Of a stretch of DNA of 48,650 bases, positions 8,007 through 16,745 are shown one piece after another. The notes under the pieces are model-generated. The model worked only from the letters and a program-made list of their open reading frames with translations, was not told the origin of the DNA and did not search any database. Location: contig WRIW01000010.1 of NCBI GenBank assembly GCA_009782505.1, positions 1-48,650 of the forward strand, written 5' to 3'. Source of the stretch: Clostridiales bacterium (GTDB taxonomy: Bacteria; Bacillota; Peptococcia; DRI-13; UBA5745). A program made the position numbers and the translations under genes. Position 1 is the first letter of the stretch. Every line of letters starts with the position of its first letter.

Positions 8007-9102
8007 CAAAAGTATCTCCAAAGCTAATGCCTACCGCTTTGGCTGCCTTGACGATCTCGCTGTCGGACTTGACGTTCTTCAAGCTTCCGATGGCGGCTTC
8101 GATGGGCACGGCCACGATCTCCGTCCCCTGGAGGGACACCATATGGTCATAGGGCCCGTTCACCGCCAGCTCCATAGCCTTGACGCCCAGCCTCGTGGTG
8201 AGTATCCTGTCCATGGCCGTGGGGCTGCCGCCCCGCTGCAGATGCCCCAGTATCGTCGCGCGGCTCTCCAGCCCCGTCGCCTGGGCGAGCTTATTTGCCA
8301 CCACCTGGCCTATGCCTCCCAGGCGTATGGGGTCAAAGCTGTCCGCCACCACGCTGGACACCACCATCTCCCCTTCCTTCTCCGTGGCGCCCTCGGCGAC
8401 GCACACCAGGCTGAAGCCCTTACCCGCCGCGGAACGCTGCTTGATCTTCTTCGCGACGATATCCACGTCGTAAGGGATCTCCGGGAGAAGGATGACATCC
8501 GCGCCGCCGGCGATGCCGCTGTGCAAAGCTATCCAGCCCGCGTATCTGCCCATGACCTCCACCACCATGATCCGATGATGGGCTTCCGCCGTGGTATGGA
8601 GCCGGTCAAGGGCGTCCATGACTGTATTGATCGCCGTATCGAAGCCAAATGTCTGATCCGTGGCGTCCAGGTCGTTGTCTATCGTCTTAGGCACGCCTAC
8701 TACTTTGACGCCCTTCTCCGAAAACTGCTTGGCCATATGGAGGCTGCCGTCGCCGCCGATGATGATGAGCGCCTGGATGCCCAGGCGGGTAAGGTTGGTC
8801 ACGGCCTGATCGGAGACGTCGCCCCAGATGATATTCCCTTCCTCATCCTTCCCCATGGGGTAGCGGAAGGGGTTATCCCGGTTGCTGGCGCCGAGTATAG
8901 TCCCGCCCCGGTGCAGTATCCCTGAAGTATTGACCTGGTCGAGGACTGTGTACTTGTTTTCAACCAATCCGTGGAAGCCGTCCATGAAACCGAACACCTG
9001 GGCGTGGTAAATGTTTTCCGCCGCTTTGGCTACGCCTCTGATGACGCCGTTTAACCCCGGCGCGTCGCCGCCGCCTGTAAGTACTCCTACGCGATTAACC
9101 AT
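7999..9102 (-). CDS. pfk: 6-phosphofructokinase, mixed-substrate type
   Basis: This glycolytic enzyme phosphorylates fructose 6-phosphate to the 1,6-bisphosphate. Visible motifs are the N-terminal GVLTGGGDAPGLN, GGDGS, PKTIDNDLDATD, MGRYAGWIAL and GHLQRGGSPT. At the two positions that separate phosphoryl donors, it has Gly (GGDGS, ATP-like; PPi enzymes usually have GGDD) and Lys (PKTIDND, common in PPi enzymes; E. coli PfkA has Gly). The donor is therefore not decided by sequence. At 367 aa it is longer than the about 320 aa of classical bacterial ATP enzymes. It begins 22 nt after nth and overlaps alr. Confidence 0.95.
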   Translation of the reverse strand: MVNRVGVLTGGGDAPGLNGVIRGVAKAAENIYHAQVFGFMDGFHGLVENKYTVLDQVNTSGILHRGGTILGASNRDNPFRYPMGKDEEGNIIWGDVSDQAVTNLTRLGIQALIIIGGDGSLHMAKQFSEKGVKVVGVPKTIDNDLDATDQTFGFDTAINTVMDALDRLHTTAEAHHRIMVVEVMGRYAGWIALHSGIAGGADVILLPEIPYDVDIVAKKIKQRSAAGKGFSLVCVAEGATEKEGEMVVSSVVADSFDPIRLGGIGQVVANKLAQATGLESRATILGHLQRGGSPTAMDRILTTRLGVKAMELAVNGPYDHMVSLQGTEIVAVPIEAAIGSLKNVKSDSEIVKAAKAVGISFGDTFDD

Positions 9103-9124
9103 TCCTGCACACTCTCCTTTATTA

Positions 9125-9856
9125 TTATACTTCTTCCTTCGTCTCCGCTATCGTCTCTTCTATCGTCTCCCCGATCGCTTCTGTAGCCGCCTCCGGCTCC
9201 GTCATCGCTTTGGTTTTAGCCGGCGCTACGCCCACCCGGGGGCATATCCCCTTGACCGGGCATATCACGCAATCCGGGCGCTGGGCTTTGCAGCAGCGCC
9301 GCCCGTGCCAGATGAGCCAGTGGTGGGCGGCTATCCAGTTTTCCTCTGGTATCAGCAGGCAGAGCTGCTTCTCCACATTGCCCGGCGTAGCGGCGTTTGC
9401 CAGGCCCATCCGGCGGGATACGCGGAAAACATGGGTATCCACAGCCAGGGCCGGTATGCCAAAGGCGAAAGCCAGCACGACATTTGCCGTCTTGCGCCCT
9501 ATGCCAGGCAGCCCCATCAACTCTTCCCGGGTCCGGGGCACCTCCCCTCCGAAATCCGCCACGAGCATCTGTGCCAGAGCAGCTATATTCCCCGCCTTCG
9601 TCCGATACAGCCCCAGGCTACGGATGTAGGGGATAAGGGCCTCCGGCGTGGCGCCGGCCATGCTTTGGGGGTCGGGATAGTCCCGAAAGAGCCCTGCCGT
9701 GGCTTTATTTACCTGGACGTCCGTGGTCTGGGCGGCCAGGGCGGTGGCTACCAGCAGCTGAAACGGGCTCCCATACTCCAGGGCCGGGCCTATGTCCCGG
9801 TATACTTCCGCCAGTATAGCCAGTATCTCCCGTTTTATCTTCTTCTCGATAGCCAT
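9125..9856 (-). CDS. nth: Endonuclease III (DNA glycosylase/AP lyase)
   Basis: This base-excision enzyme acts on oxidised pyrimidines. The helix-hairpin-helix LPGIGRKTANVV carries the catalytic lysine, VDTHVFRV the aspartate, and four cysteines with canonical C-x6-C-x2-C-x5-C spacing bind the iron-sulfur cluster (CKAQRPDCVICPVKGIC). The start at 9856 (MAIEKKIKREI) has GAGG 6 nt upstream; the frame is open 17 codons further. A Glu/Thr/Ala-rich tail of about 30 residues follows the cluster and is not usual for the family. It is probably cotranscribed with mutY, giving two oxidative-damage glycosylases in one run. Confidence 0.96.
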   Translation of the reverse strand: MAIEKKIKREILAILAEVYRDIGPALEYGSPFQLLVATALAAQTTDVQVNKATAGLFRDYPDPQSMAGATPEALIPYIRSLGLYRTKAGNIAALAQMLVADFGGEVPRTREELMGLPGIGRKTANVVLAFAFGIPALAVDTHVFRVSRRMGLANAATPGNVEKQLCLLIPEENWIAAHHWLIWHGRRCCKAQRPDCVICPVKGICPRVGVAPAKTKAMTEPEAATEAIGETIEETIAETKEEV

Positions 9857-9951
9857 CGCGTACCTCGTGCCTCGTATCAGCGAAAATTTGATAGAAATAA
9901 GGCGCACTCATCATGCGCCCGGCATACCCGTCCAAACGTCCCTTGTCATCC

Positions 9952-10566
9952 TCAACCGGGCTTGATCAGCGACGCCAGGTTGATCACCGCGTGATCCTCT
10001 ATCATCGTTTGCCCGTGCTCGATGTAAAACGGCTTCGGCACAAAGCTCCATTCGCCGTACTCGCCAAGTATGGCCGCCGCGTCCAGCTGCCCCTCCTTGG
10101 TCGTATAGATAGCCAGGAAATACTGGCCGTCGTATTTAAACAACGCGCTTTCCTCGATCTGCGCGGGCTCAAGCCGGTTGCACGCCCGTATGCAGTCTTC
10201 CAGCTCGTCAAAGCACCACACCTGGTGGCAGTCCCTTTCCATCTCTTCCTGGTCGTCTTCCATATCCCGGTCAAAGTGCCCCATATGGATGGAGCCGTGG
10301 GGCTCGCCCTGAGCGCCGGCGGGGATCCTTGTGAGTATGATCGCGAAAGCTTCCGCGTTGAGAGGATAGGCCTCCACCACCAACTGGGAGTCGTCGCTGA
10401 TCTCAAAGCCGCATTCTTTATAAGCCCTCTCCAGCAGATCGTGGAAGAACTCCTGGAGCTTCGGGCTCATGGGCATCATCTCCCAGCGCCTGAAATCCCT
10501 TTCCTCCAGATCCTGGGCAGTCAAAATGATTTGAATTTTATCTTCATTTATCTTCCGAAATTTCAT
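9952..10566 (-). CDS. mecA: MecA-like adaptor protein
   Basis: The N-terminus (MKFRKINEDKIQIILTAQDL, then WEMMP and FFHDLLERAYKECGF) and the C-terminal half (LFKYDGQYFLAIYT, AILGEYGEW, YIEHGQTMIEDHAV) follow the MecA/YpbH pattern. In Bacillus MecA is an adaptor that brings substrates such as ComK to ClpC. The centre is acidic (DRDMEDDQEEMERD). No clpC or comK lies in this window, so the partner is unknown. It appears to head the operon that continues with nth, 95 nt downstream. Its promoter (TATAAT at 10612-10617) overlaps the divergent YigZ promoter. Confidence 0.85.
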   Translation of the reverse strand: MKFRKINEDKIQIILTAQDLEERDFRRWEMMPMSPKLQEFFHDLLERAYKECGFEISDDSQLVVEAYPLNAEAFAIILTRIPAGAQGEPHGSIHMGHFDRDMEDDQEEMERDCHQVWCFDELEDCIRACNRLEPAQIEESALFKYDGQYFLAIYTTKEGQLDAAAILGEYGEWSFVPKPFYIEHGQTMIEDHAVINLASLIKPG

Positions 10567-10591
10567 ATGACCTCACCTGCACTTATCCGGG

Positions 10592-10641
10592 TTGACACAA
10601 TACCACATCTCATTATACTCTCAAATAGATGGTTTCCGCAA
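10592..10641. promoter_or_regulatory. Overlapping divergent promoters for mecA and the YigZ gene
   Basis: On the plus strand TTGACA (10592-10597) and TATACT (10614-10619) are 16 nt apart and would start YigZ mRNA near 10626, giving a leader of about 120 nt. On the minus strand TATAAT (10612-10617) has TTGCGG 18 nt upstream (10636-10641) and would start mecA mRNA near 10605. The two -10 boxes overlap, so polymerase binding should be mutually exclusive. Confidence 0.6.
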
Positions 10642-10747
10642 GCGTGAATCGTCAAAGACACGGTAAAAACACAATTATTTTGTAAATATCCGGCTAATGC
10701 CACGCCGCCTTCGGGCAGCGGGCGTAGCTCAACTTTAAGGAGGCGCC

Positions 10748-11374
10748 ATGGCGGAGGTTTATCGGACACTACGCGGGGAGGGCAGGGACGAGTTCGTCGT
10801 ATCCCGCTCCCGTTTCATCGGCTGGTCGGCGCCGGCGCCCGAGGAAGAGACCGCCCTGGCCTTTATCGAGAAGGTTCGCAAAGATAATTGGGACGCGTCG
10901 CACAATGTCTGGGCTTATGTGGTCGGCGCCTCCCGGGAGCGCTACAGCGACGACGGCGAACCCCAGGGCACAGCCGGGCTGCCGGTACTGGACGTCATAC
11001 GCAAAGAAGGCTTGCGGGACGCGGTGGTAGTGGTCACCCGCTACTTCGGCGGCGTCAAGCTGGGCGCCGGCGGCCTGGTGCGCGCCTATACCCAGGGCGC
11101 GAGAATCGCCCTTGCCGCGGGGCGGCCCGTCCGGCGGCTGCCTTACCTTTCCTTCAGCCTGGATACGGACTACGCCCTGGCGGGGAGATATCAGCGGGAG
11201 TTCGGTAAGCGGGGTTATGTCGTCAAACACATCCGATGGCTGGACAAAGCTTCCATCGCTGTCCTTGTGCCGCCGGAAGAAAAAGCCGCCTTGCGTGAGC
11301 TTGCGGCGGCTTTATCCGGGGGGAGGGACGTCCCCCTCCCCGGCCCGGAAGAGTATATAGATGAAGAAGAGTAG
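10748..11374 (+). CDS. YigZ/IMPACT family protein
   Basis: The N-terminal IMPACT-type domain shows the family motifs SRFIGW, WDASHNVWAYV, YSDDGEPQGTAGLPVLDV and VTRYFGGVKLGAGGLVRAY, followed by a C-terminal domain. At 208 aa it has the usual length. The eukaryotic relative regulates the eIF2 kinase activator GCN1; the bacterial function is not settled. AAGGAGG precedes the ATG by about 4 nt. It is a single gene on the plus strand, convergent with the DUF4342 gene 14 nt away. Confidence 0.92.
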   Translation: MAEVYRTLRGEGRDEFVVSRSRFIGWSAPAPEEETALAFIEKVRKDNWDASHNVWAYVVGASRERYSDDGEPQGTAGLPVLDVIRKEGLRDAVVVVTRYFGGVKLGAGGLVRAYTQGARIALAAGRPVRRLPYLSFSLDTDYALAGRYQREFGKRGYVVKHIRWLDKASIAVLVPPEEKAALRELAAALSGGRDVPLPGPEEYIDEEE

Positions 11375-11387
11375 TATACGTATCCGT

Positions 11388-11948
11388 TTACTCGTCTTTG
11401 TCGTCCCAGATTCCGGCGTTCCCGCTTTCGCTCTCTTCATCGCCGTCAAATCCGGCTTCATCTTTTTTGCTCCCGAATGCCGGGAACTTCAGGTTGCGCC
11501 GCTCTATGGTCCCGTCGGATTTCTCCACCTCAAATACCATCTCCTTAGCCACGGCGGCGGCGGCGCCGACGGCGGTGACGGCGACCAGCAGGGGGCTAAA
11601 TAAGATGACGCCCAGACCTACTACGCCTATGGTAGCCGGGATATTGATCAGTACCTTGTCCCCGCTCACCAGCCGGACTTTGGTCACATTGCCTTCCTGG
11701 ACAAGGCTCTTGGCTTGCTCGATGATCCCCCGGACGAAGCTTTCCGCCTTGCCCTTATCCCATTTCCCTTCCTTTTCATCCTCGCCGAAATAGTCTTCCT
11801 GCCCCTCGGCTTGGGTGTATCCCCTTCTCTCCAGATAGACCAGGGCTTCCACCAGGTCCCCACCGCATTGCTCCAGGGCTTCCTTCGCTTCACCGTACGT
11901 GACGTTCAGTCGTTTCCTCAGTACATCGATTTTTTCCAATTCTTTCAT
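11388..11948 (-). CDS. DUF4342 protein with N-terminal UBA-like domain
   Basis: Residues 1-45 (MKELEKIDVLRKRLNVTYGEAKEALEQCGGDLVEALVYLE) look like a UBA/TS-N three-helix domain. The middle (SFVRGIIEQAKSLVQEGNVTKVRLVSG..VLINIPATIGVVG) matches the DUF4342 pattern with a hydrophobic stretch (VGVVGLGVILFSPLLVAVTA) that may cross or touch the membrane. The tail is acidic. The function is unknown. The start at 11948 makes an ATGA overlap with the recO stop and has GGAGGG just upstream; the frame is open 23 codons further. It ends the nfeD-floT-phoH-...-recO gene run. Confidence 0.85.
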   Translation of the reverse strand: MKELEKIDVLRKRLNVTYGEAKEALEQCGGDLVEALVYLERRGYTQAEGQEDYFGEDEKEGKWDKGKAESFVRGIIEQAKSLVQEGNVTKVRLVSGDKVLINIPATIGVVGLGVILFSPLLVAVTAVGAAAAVAKEMVFEVEKSDGTIERRNLKFPAFGSKKDEAGFDGDEESESGNAGIWDDKDE

Positions 11949-12700
11949 TTCATTCCCTCCAATCTGTTGATCATGGGCCAGGTCTTCATCGGCCTGCCCG
12001 TTTGTCCGGCGATCCATTTCCTTAGTATGCTTCCTAATTCTTCCATTTGCTGTCCGGTGACGCTCAGTCTGCCCAGCTTATCCAACGCCATGTTTTCCAG
12101 CCCCCGCCATATGCCCGGCGCCGCCGGGCTTACCCGGGTATGCCCCGGCGTGGCTTTCGCGCAGGAGCCGCACAGGAAGCCTCCCGCGCCCTCGGAGAAG
12201 TAGCTGGCCTTTTCTTTCCCCAGGGGCCCCCCGCACCGGCAACAGGTCTCGAAATCCGGCCTCAGCCCCTGCTGCCCGATGAGCCGTACCTCCAGCACCC
12301 TGCACATGAGGGCGCCGGCGTTGACCGCCAGGCCCAGGAAGCCGGCTTTCGCCAGCTGGTACAGCTCCTCGTCCGCAAGCTCCTCCTGGCTGAAGTTTTC
12401 CAGGAGCTCCGCCCAGTAGGCGCCGAAGGCCAAGGCGTCGTAATCCCGCCTTAAAGGGAGCAGCATCTCCATACACTCGCTCTGGATCAAAGTATGGAGC
12501 TGCGAACGCCCCGCGTCAAGCATCATATCATTTATGCTGTAAGGCTGCACCCCGCCCCTGAGCTTGCTGGAAGGCTTGTATATCCCTTTGGCGACGACGG
12601 TGACTTTTCCTCTTTCCCTGGTCAGGAGCGTCGCCAGGGCGTCCGCTTCCCGGTACTTACGGAGCCGGAGGACTATGGCTTCTGTTTTGTATTGTACCAT
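11945..12700 (-). CDS. recO: DNA repair protein RecO
   Basis: RecO works with RecF and RecR in RecA loading at gaps. The N-terminal OB-fold (VQYKTEAIVLRLRKYREADALATLLTRERGKVTVVAKG) and a C-terminal zinc site (CCRCGGPLG...GGFLCGSC) are visible. The start at 12700 has GAGG 6 nt upstream; an alternative ATG 12 nt earlier lacks proper spacing. It lies 40 nt after era, a common order in Firmicutes. Confidence 0.96.
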   Translation of the reverse strand: MVQYKTEAIVLRLRKYREADALATLLTRERGKVTVVAKGIYKPSSKLRGGVQPYSINDMMLDAGRSQLHTLIQSECMEMLLPLRRDYDALAFGAYWAELLENFSQEELADEELYQLAKAGFLGLAVNAGALMCRVLEVRLIGQQGLRPDFETCCRCGGPLGKEKASYFSEGAGGFLCGSCAKATPGHTRVSPAAPGIWRGLENMALDKLGRLSVTGQQMEELGSILRKWIAGQTGRPMKTWPMINRLEGMK

Positions 12701-12740
12701 AAGTTGCCTCATCTCCCATGAACGAAGGGTTAAATCAAGA

Positions 12741-13640
12741 TTAAAATTCGATGAAGCGTTTCAACTGTTGTTCATTGTTTCGCCAGTTTGCCCTGGCTTG
12801 TACCCGGAGCTGGAGGTTCACATGTATCCCCAGTAGCTCCTCGATATCCTTGCGGGCTTCCGTACCTATCCATTTCAGTACGGCGCCTTTTTTGCCAATA
12901 AGTATCCCTTTTTGGCTGTCGTGCTCCACCACGATGACCCCATGGATATCCATGAGGTCATCGCGCCGCTCCTCCATGGATTCGATGAAAACAGCCACCG
13001 CGTAAGGCACTTCCTGCCTGGTCGACAGTATCGCCTTTTCCCGTATCATCTCCGCCGCCATCACCCTCAGAGGCTGGTCGGTCATCTCGTCTTCGTCGTA
13101 GACGGCGGGCCCCTCCGGGAAGCACATTGCCGTGGCCTCCAGGAGTTCCCGCACATTATCCCCTTTCAGCGCGGACAAAGGAAAGATGTGGGTAAAGTCC
13201 CTTCTCCCCGTCCATGAAGCGATGAGGGGCAGTAGGGCTTCCTTCGCCAGGAGATCGACCTTGTTGAGGAGCAAAAACACCGGCGTCTTGATTTTTTCTA
13301 ATACTTGAAGGATAAACGCCTCGCCGGCGCCGTACTCCCCCGTGGCGTCGGTGATGTAGTAAATGACGTCCGCGGCCGGCAGCCCGCCCAGGGCCGCGTT
13401 TACCATATTTCTACCCAAACGGTCCTTAGGCTTATGTATGCCGGGAGCGTCATAGATGACCATCTGTAAGCCGGGGGCGGTGACGACGCCCATGATCCTG
13501 GTTCTGGTGGTCTGGGGCTTGTCGGTGACGATGGCTATCTTTTCCCCTACCAGCCGGTTGACCAGGGTGGATTTGCCGGCGTTCGGCCTGCCGATAAGGG
13601 CCACAGAGCCGAAGCGGTGCTTGCCGCCGGTATCCGTCAT
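12741..13640 (-). CDS. era: GTPase Era
   Basis: This essential GTPase assists 30S ribosome assembly by binding 16S rRNA. The G1 loop is GRPNAGKS, G3 DAPG and G4 NKVD; a KH RNA-binding domain with the GILIGKKGAVLK loop closes the protein. The start at 13640 gives an ATGA overlap with ybeY; the frame extends 7 codons further upstream. Cytidine deaminase and diacylglycerol kinase genes, which sit between ybeY and era in Bacillus, are absent here. Confidence 0.98.
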   Translation of the reverse strand: MTDTGGKHRFGSVALIGRPNAGKSTLVNRLVGEKIAIVTDKPQTTRTRIMGVVTAPGLQMVIYDAPGIHKPKDRLGRNMVNAALGGLPAADVIYYITDATGEYGAGEAFILQVLEKIKTPVFLLLNKVDLLAKEALLPLIASWTGRRDFTHIFPLSALKGDNVRELLEATAMCFPEGPAVYDEDEMTDQPLRVMAAEMIREKAILSTRQEVPYAVAVFIESMEERRDDLMDIHGVIVVEHDSQKGILIGKKGAVLKWIGTEARKDIEELLGIHVNLQLRVQARANWRNNEQQLKRFIEF

Positions 13641-14146
13641 CGCCCTACCCCCAAGGCCCAAAGTATCTGCCGCTGCAGTTTTTCCATGTGGAGCCTTTCC
13701 CCCTCTATCTCGTGATCCAGCCCCAGCAGATGCAGCGCGCCGTGGACGGTGAGAAACGCCATCTCCCGGGTGAAGCTGTGCCCGTAAGCCCCGGCCTGCT
13801 CCGCCGCCCGCTCCGTGGATACCACCACATCGCCCAGATACGGATGCCGCATCCCCTGCCGCCCTGCCTGCCGCTCCTGCCGCCCTGGCTGCCCCATCTG
13901 CTCTGGCTGCCGCCCCGGCTGCCCTTCACCCGAAGGGAATGACAGCACGTCCGTGGGCTGGTCCAGCCCCCGGTAGGCGCGGTTAAGCTCCCGTATGCCC
14001 CGGTCGTCCGTCAGGGTAAGCCCGACGGCCCAAGCGTCCCCCGCTTTCATCCGCATCAGGCAAAGCTTCACCGCCCTGCGGAGCAATATCTCCGTCTCCC
14101 GGTCGGGAAGGGTGCCGCCACCCAGCCGGCTGATCAGCAGCTTCAT
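13637..14146 (-). CDS. ybeY: Endoribonuclease YbeY
   Basis: YbeY is a zinc-dependent RNase for rRNA maturation and ribosome quality control. The metal motif HGALHLLGLDH is intact, and QPTDVLSFP and YLGDVVVS flank the active site. Between those two motifs is a Gly/Gln/Arg-rich low-complexity insert of about 28 residues (GQPGRQ and RQ repeats, DNA about 13845-13930), where homologues have a short loop. Its start overlaps the stop of the upstream HD-hydrolase gene by one base (TGATG). Confidence 0.95.
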   Translation of the reverse strand: MKLLISRLGGGTLPDRETEILLRRAVKLCLMRMKAGDAWAVGLTLTDDRGIRELNRAYRGLDQPTDVLSFPSGEGQPGRQPEQMGQPGRQERQAGRQGMRHPYLGDVVVSTERAAEQAGAYGHSFTREMAFLTVHGALHLLGLDHEIEGERLHMEKLQRQILWALGVGR

Positions 14147-16707
14147 CAGCCGTCCGCCCCGGCTTGTTCCGGCGCGGCAACCGGGCCGCCTGGCGGCGTA
14201 TCATCCGCTGCCAAGCCAGCCTGGGGCGTCTCCCCCGGCGCCCCTTCCGGCACTGCTGCTGCTGTGCCCTGGGGCATTTCTGGCGCGGTAGCCGCCGCGA
14301 GACCCTGGGGCATTTCCGGCGTAGTGGCTGTTGCTGTGCCCTGGGGCGTCTCCGCCACGGTAGCCACTGCGACGGCCTGGGGTATCTCCTCCGCCGCCCC
14401 CGCCCCAGCCTGCGTATCCTCGTCCCTCTTCATCAGGGCTTGTACATTGTCCGGATACTCGATGCGGTTATGGTAGATGCCGTTAAGCACCTTGGTAAAT
14501 ACCTGGGCTACGGTCTTCAAGTCGCTGAGGGACAGGTCGGAATCCTCCAGCTGCCCGTCGGCGACCTTATTGTTGATGATGCGCTTCACGGCAGCCTCCA
14601 GGGCGTCGCCGCTCACATGCATGGAGCGTATGGCCGCTTCCACGGAGTCCGCTATGGATACCAGGGCGGTCTCCTTGGACTGGGGCCTCGGGCCCGGATA
14701 GCGGAAATCGCTCTCCTTCACGCTCTCGCTGTCCCCCGCTTCCTCGATGGCCTTATGATAAAAGTACGCCATGATACCGTCCCCGTGATGCTGGGGTATG
14801 AAGTCCAGTATCATCTCCGGAAGCTTGTATTTCCTGCCGATTTCCATGCCGTCCTTCACATGGGAGCTGAGGATGAGGGCGCTCAGGGCCGGGGTAAGCT
14901 TCTCGTGGGGGTTCGCGTCGGACAACTGGTTTTCCACGAAGAAGTAAGGGCGTTTCGACTTCCCTATATCATGATAATACGCCCCCACGCGCACAAGCAC
15001 AGGGTCGGCGCCGATCTCGTCGGCGGCGGCTTCCGCCAGATTCCCCACCAGTATGCTGTGATGATAGGTCCCCGGCGCCTTGAGCAGCAGCTCTTTCAGC
15101 AGGGGCTGGCGCGGATCGGACAGCTCCATCAGGCTGACATTGGTGGTGATGTGGAAGGCCGACTCCAGGAAGGGCAGGCTGCCGTATGCCAGTATAGGCG
15201 AGAGGAAGCCGTTGACCGCCCCCATTACCATCCCGTATAGGAGCACCATCCTGTCCAGGTTATTGATCGTCCCCAGCCCCGCGATGACCCAGGCGTTCAC
15301 CAGGGCGATCATGAAGCCGGCTTTGGCCCATTCCGAGCGCTTCGTATACCGGCTTATCCCGTAGACCCCCATCAGGCTGCCGGCAAAAGCCACCACGGCG
15401 TATGACAGGCCCCCGCCGGACAGCAGGCCCACGTAGATGCTGACGATGGCGCCGAAAAACACCCCGAGCCAGTTGTCCAACAGGATGGCGACCAGTATGG
15501 CCCCGGTGGAAGCCGGTATCAGGTAGGCTATCTGCTCCGCCACCACTTGCTCCGGGCTGATATTGATGGCCGCGATCAGCCTGGCTATGCCCAGGATCAA
15601 TAGAAACATCAGGGCCAGCAAGGCGTTGTGCTTGCCCTCTGACATATTCTTGGGGGGGAACTGCTTCATATACCTCGACAGCAGGAAAAAGATGCATCCG
15701 GTGAATAGCGCCACCCCGATCAGGAGCACATATGGCGCTTCGCTCCTCTGGTAGCCCAGGGCTTTCAGGGCTTCGATATGATTTGCCGTCACGACCTCGC
15801 CCTTGCCGATGACCCTTTGGTTGCGAAATACCGAGTTCAGCACCGGCGGCTCTTTGCTCACCGCCTCCGCTTTCGCCCGGGCTGTCAGCTCCTCGTCAAA
15901 TATATGGTTCGCGTTCAGGCTGATGAAGAGAAACGCCGATTCGAGAAAAGCGGCCTGGTCCGCGTTGTTGATTCGGAGATGCACCTCGTCGAGTATCTTC
16001 CTCCTGGATTCTTCGATCTCATCCTTGCGGACGCCCTTCGACCATTGCGAGATCATCATATTGACCCCTTCGCTGCGCAGCGCCTGCAGCGAGTAGGAGT
16101 CCAGGGCCAGTATCGCCTCCGCCGTGCCTTCATGGATATGGAGCTGGGCTATGTACGGCGCTGCTTTCTCCAATCTGGTCTCCGTATCCGCCGGCTCCAC
16201 CGGCTGCCCTGCGCCCGCTTCCGCGCCAGCCCCCTCTCCTATGCCGCCGCCCCCGGGCGTGCCTTCGCCATAAGGCAAAGCGCCGCTTTGCGCGCCGGGG
16301 CCTTCTTCGCCGTCTTCTTCATACGCGGGCCTCTCCGGCTGCGGGGGCGGCTCGGGGTACTCGGGAAGCAGGGACAATTCCTCCCAGGCTTTGAAGAGCT
16401 GGTCAAGCTGGCCGATCTGCTCCGGCAGCACCGAATGGTCGATGACATAGATGTCGATGACCCGGTCGGCGGCGGCCTGCCGGTTCGCTTCGGTCTTGGC
16501 TGTGTCTTCGTATGTGACGCTCTTGTCCGCCTCGATGGTGACGTCGGATACTTCGCCTTCCACGACGAAAAAATTTCGCGGCAGATAGTACGAGGTAAAT
16601 ATCGCCAGAGCGCCCGCCATGGCGATAATGCCCCACAGCACCGCGTTGACCACCGGGTTTACCGGAAGAAATATATTCTTCAGCCTTTCCCCGAATGTTT
16701 TTTTCAT
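14146..16707 (-). CDS. 7TM-HD phosphohydrolase, PgpH-like
   Basis: An N-terminal membrane helix (about 17-40) is followed by a large extracellular 7TMR-HDED domain, seven hydrophobic helices and a cytoplasmic HD domain (HHSILVGNLAEAAA, YYHDIGK, HVKDGMEIG, QHHGDG). In Listeria, PgpH of this architecture hydrolyses c-di-AMP, so that activity is inferred. At 853 aa it is longer than the about 700-720 of homologues because of a Pro/Glu/Gly-rich insert in the extracellular domain (DNA about 16195-16370) and a C-terminal tail of about 90 residues built from 12-residue repeats of the PQG type. The start at 16707 (MKKTFGERLKN) was chosen over a GTG at 16746. It is coupled to ybeY downstream and follows phoH. 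Confidence 0.93.
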   Translation of the reverse strand: MKKTFGERLKNIFLPVNPVVNAVLWGIIAMAGALAIFTSYYLPRNFFVVEGEVSDVTIEADKSVTYEDTAKTEANRQAAADRVIDIYVIDHSVLPEQIGQLDQLFKAWEELSLLPEYPEPPPQPERPAYEEDGEEGPGAQSGALPYGEGTPGGGGIGEGAGAEAGAGQPVEPADTETRLEKAAPYIAQLHIHEGTAEAILALDSYSLQALRSEGVNMMISQWSKGVRKDEIEESRRKILDEVHLRINNADQAAFLESAFLFISLNANHIFDEELTARAKAEAVSKEPPVLNSVFRNQRVIGKGEVVTANHIEALKALGYQRSEAPYVLLIGVALFTGCIFFLLSRYMKQFPPKNMSEGKHNALLALMFLLILGIARLIAAINISPEQVVAEQIAYLIPASTGAILVAILLDNWLGVFFGAIVSIYVGLLSGGGLSYAVVAFAGSLMGVYGISRYTKRSEWAKAGFMIALVNAWVIAGLGTINNLDRMVLLYGMVMGAVNGFLSPILAYGSLPFLESAFHITTNVSLMELSDPRQPLLKELLLKAPGTYHHSILVGNLAEAAADEIGADPVLVRVGAYYHDIGKSKRPYFFVENQLSDANPHEKLTPALSALILSSHVKDGMEIGRKYKLPEMILDFIPQHHGDGIMAYFYHKAIEEAGDSESVKESDFRYPGPRPQSKETALVSIADSVEAAIRSMHVSGDALEAAVKRIINNKVADGQLEDSDLSLSDLKTVAQVFTKVLNGIYHNRIEYPDNVQALMKRDEDTQAGAGAAEEIPQAVAVATVAETPQGTATATTPEMPQGLAAATAPEMPQGTAAAVPEGAPGETPQAGLAADDTPPGGPVAAPEQAGADG
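14262..14410 (-). repeat. 36-nt tandem repeats in the PgpH-like C-terminal tail
   Basis: About four units of 36 nt, each centred on CCTGGGGC on the plus strand, encode 12-residue units rich in Pro-Gln-Gly, Ala and Thr in the cytoplasmic tail beyond the HD domain. The units are similar but not identical. Confidence 0.75.
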
Positions 16708-16745
16708 AACCTGGCGCCTCGCTTCCGCTCGTACTCTGTGAAGCA

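Noticed and set aside
9011-9994. Plus-strand frame (327 aa) opposite nth and pfk
   Set aside because: It spans the junction of two well-supported genes on the other strand and has no family features.
10563-10769. 68-aa minus-strand frame between the mecA-like and YigZ genes
   Set aside because: It covers both divergent promoters and the YigZ start, has no ribosome site and no recognisable features.
14164-15240. Long plus-strand frame (358 aa) opposite the PgpH-like gene
   Set aside because: GC-rich sequence gives long antisense frames; the composition is His/Arg/Leu-rich without motifs, and the opposite strand encodes a complete conserved protein.
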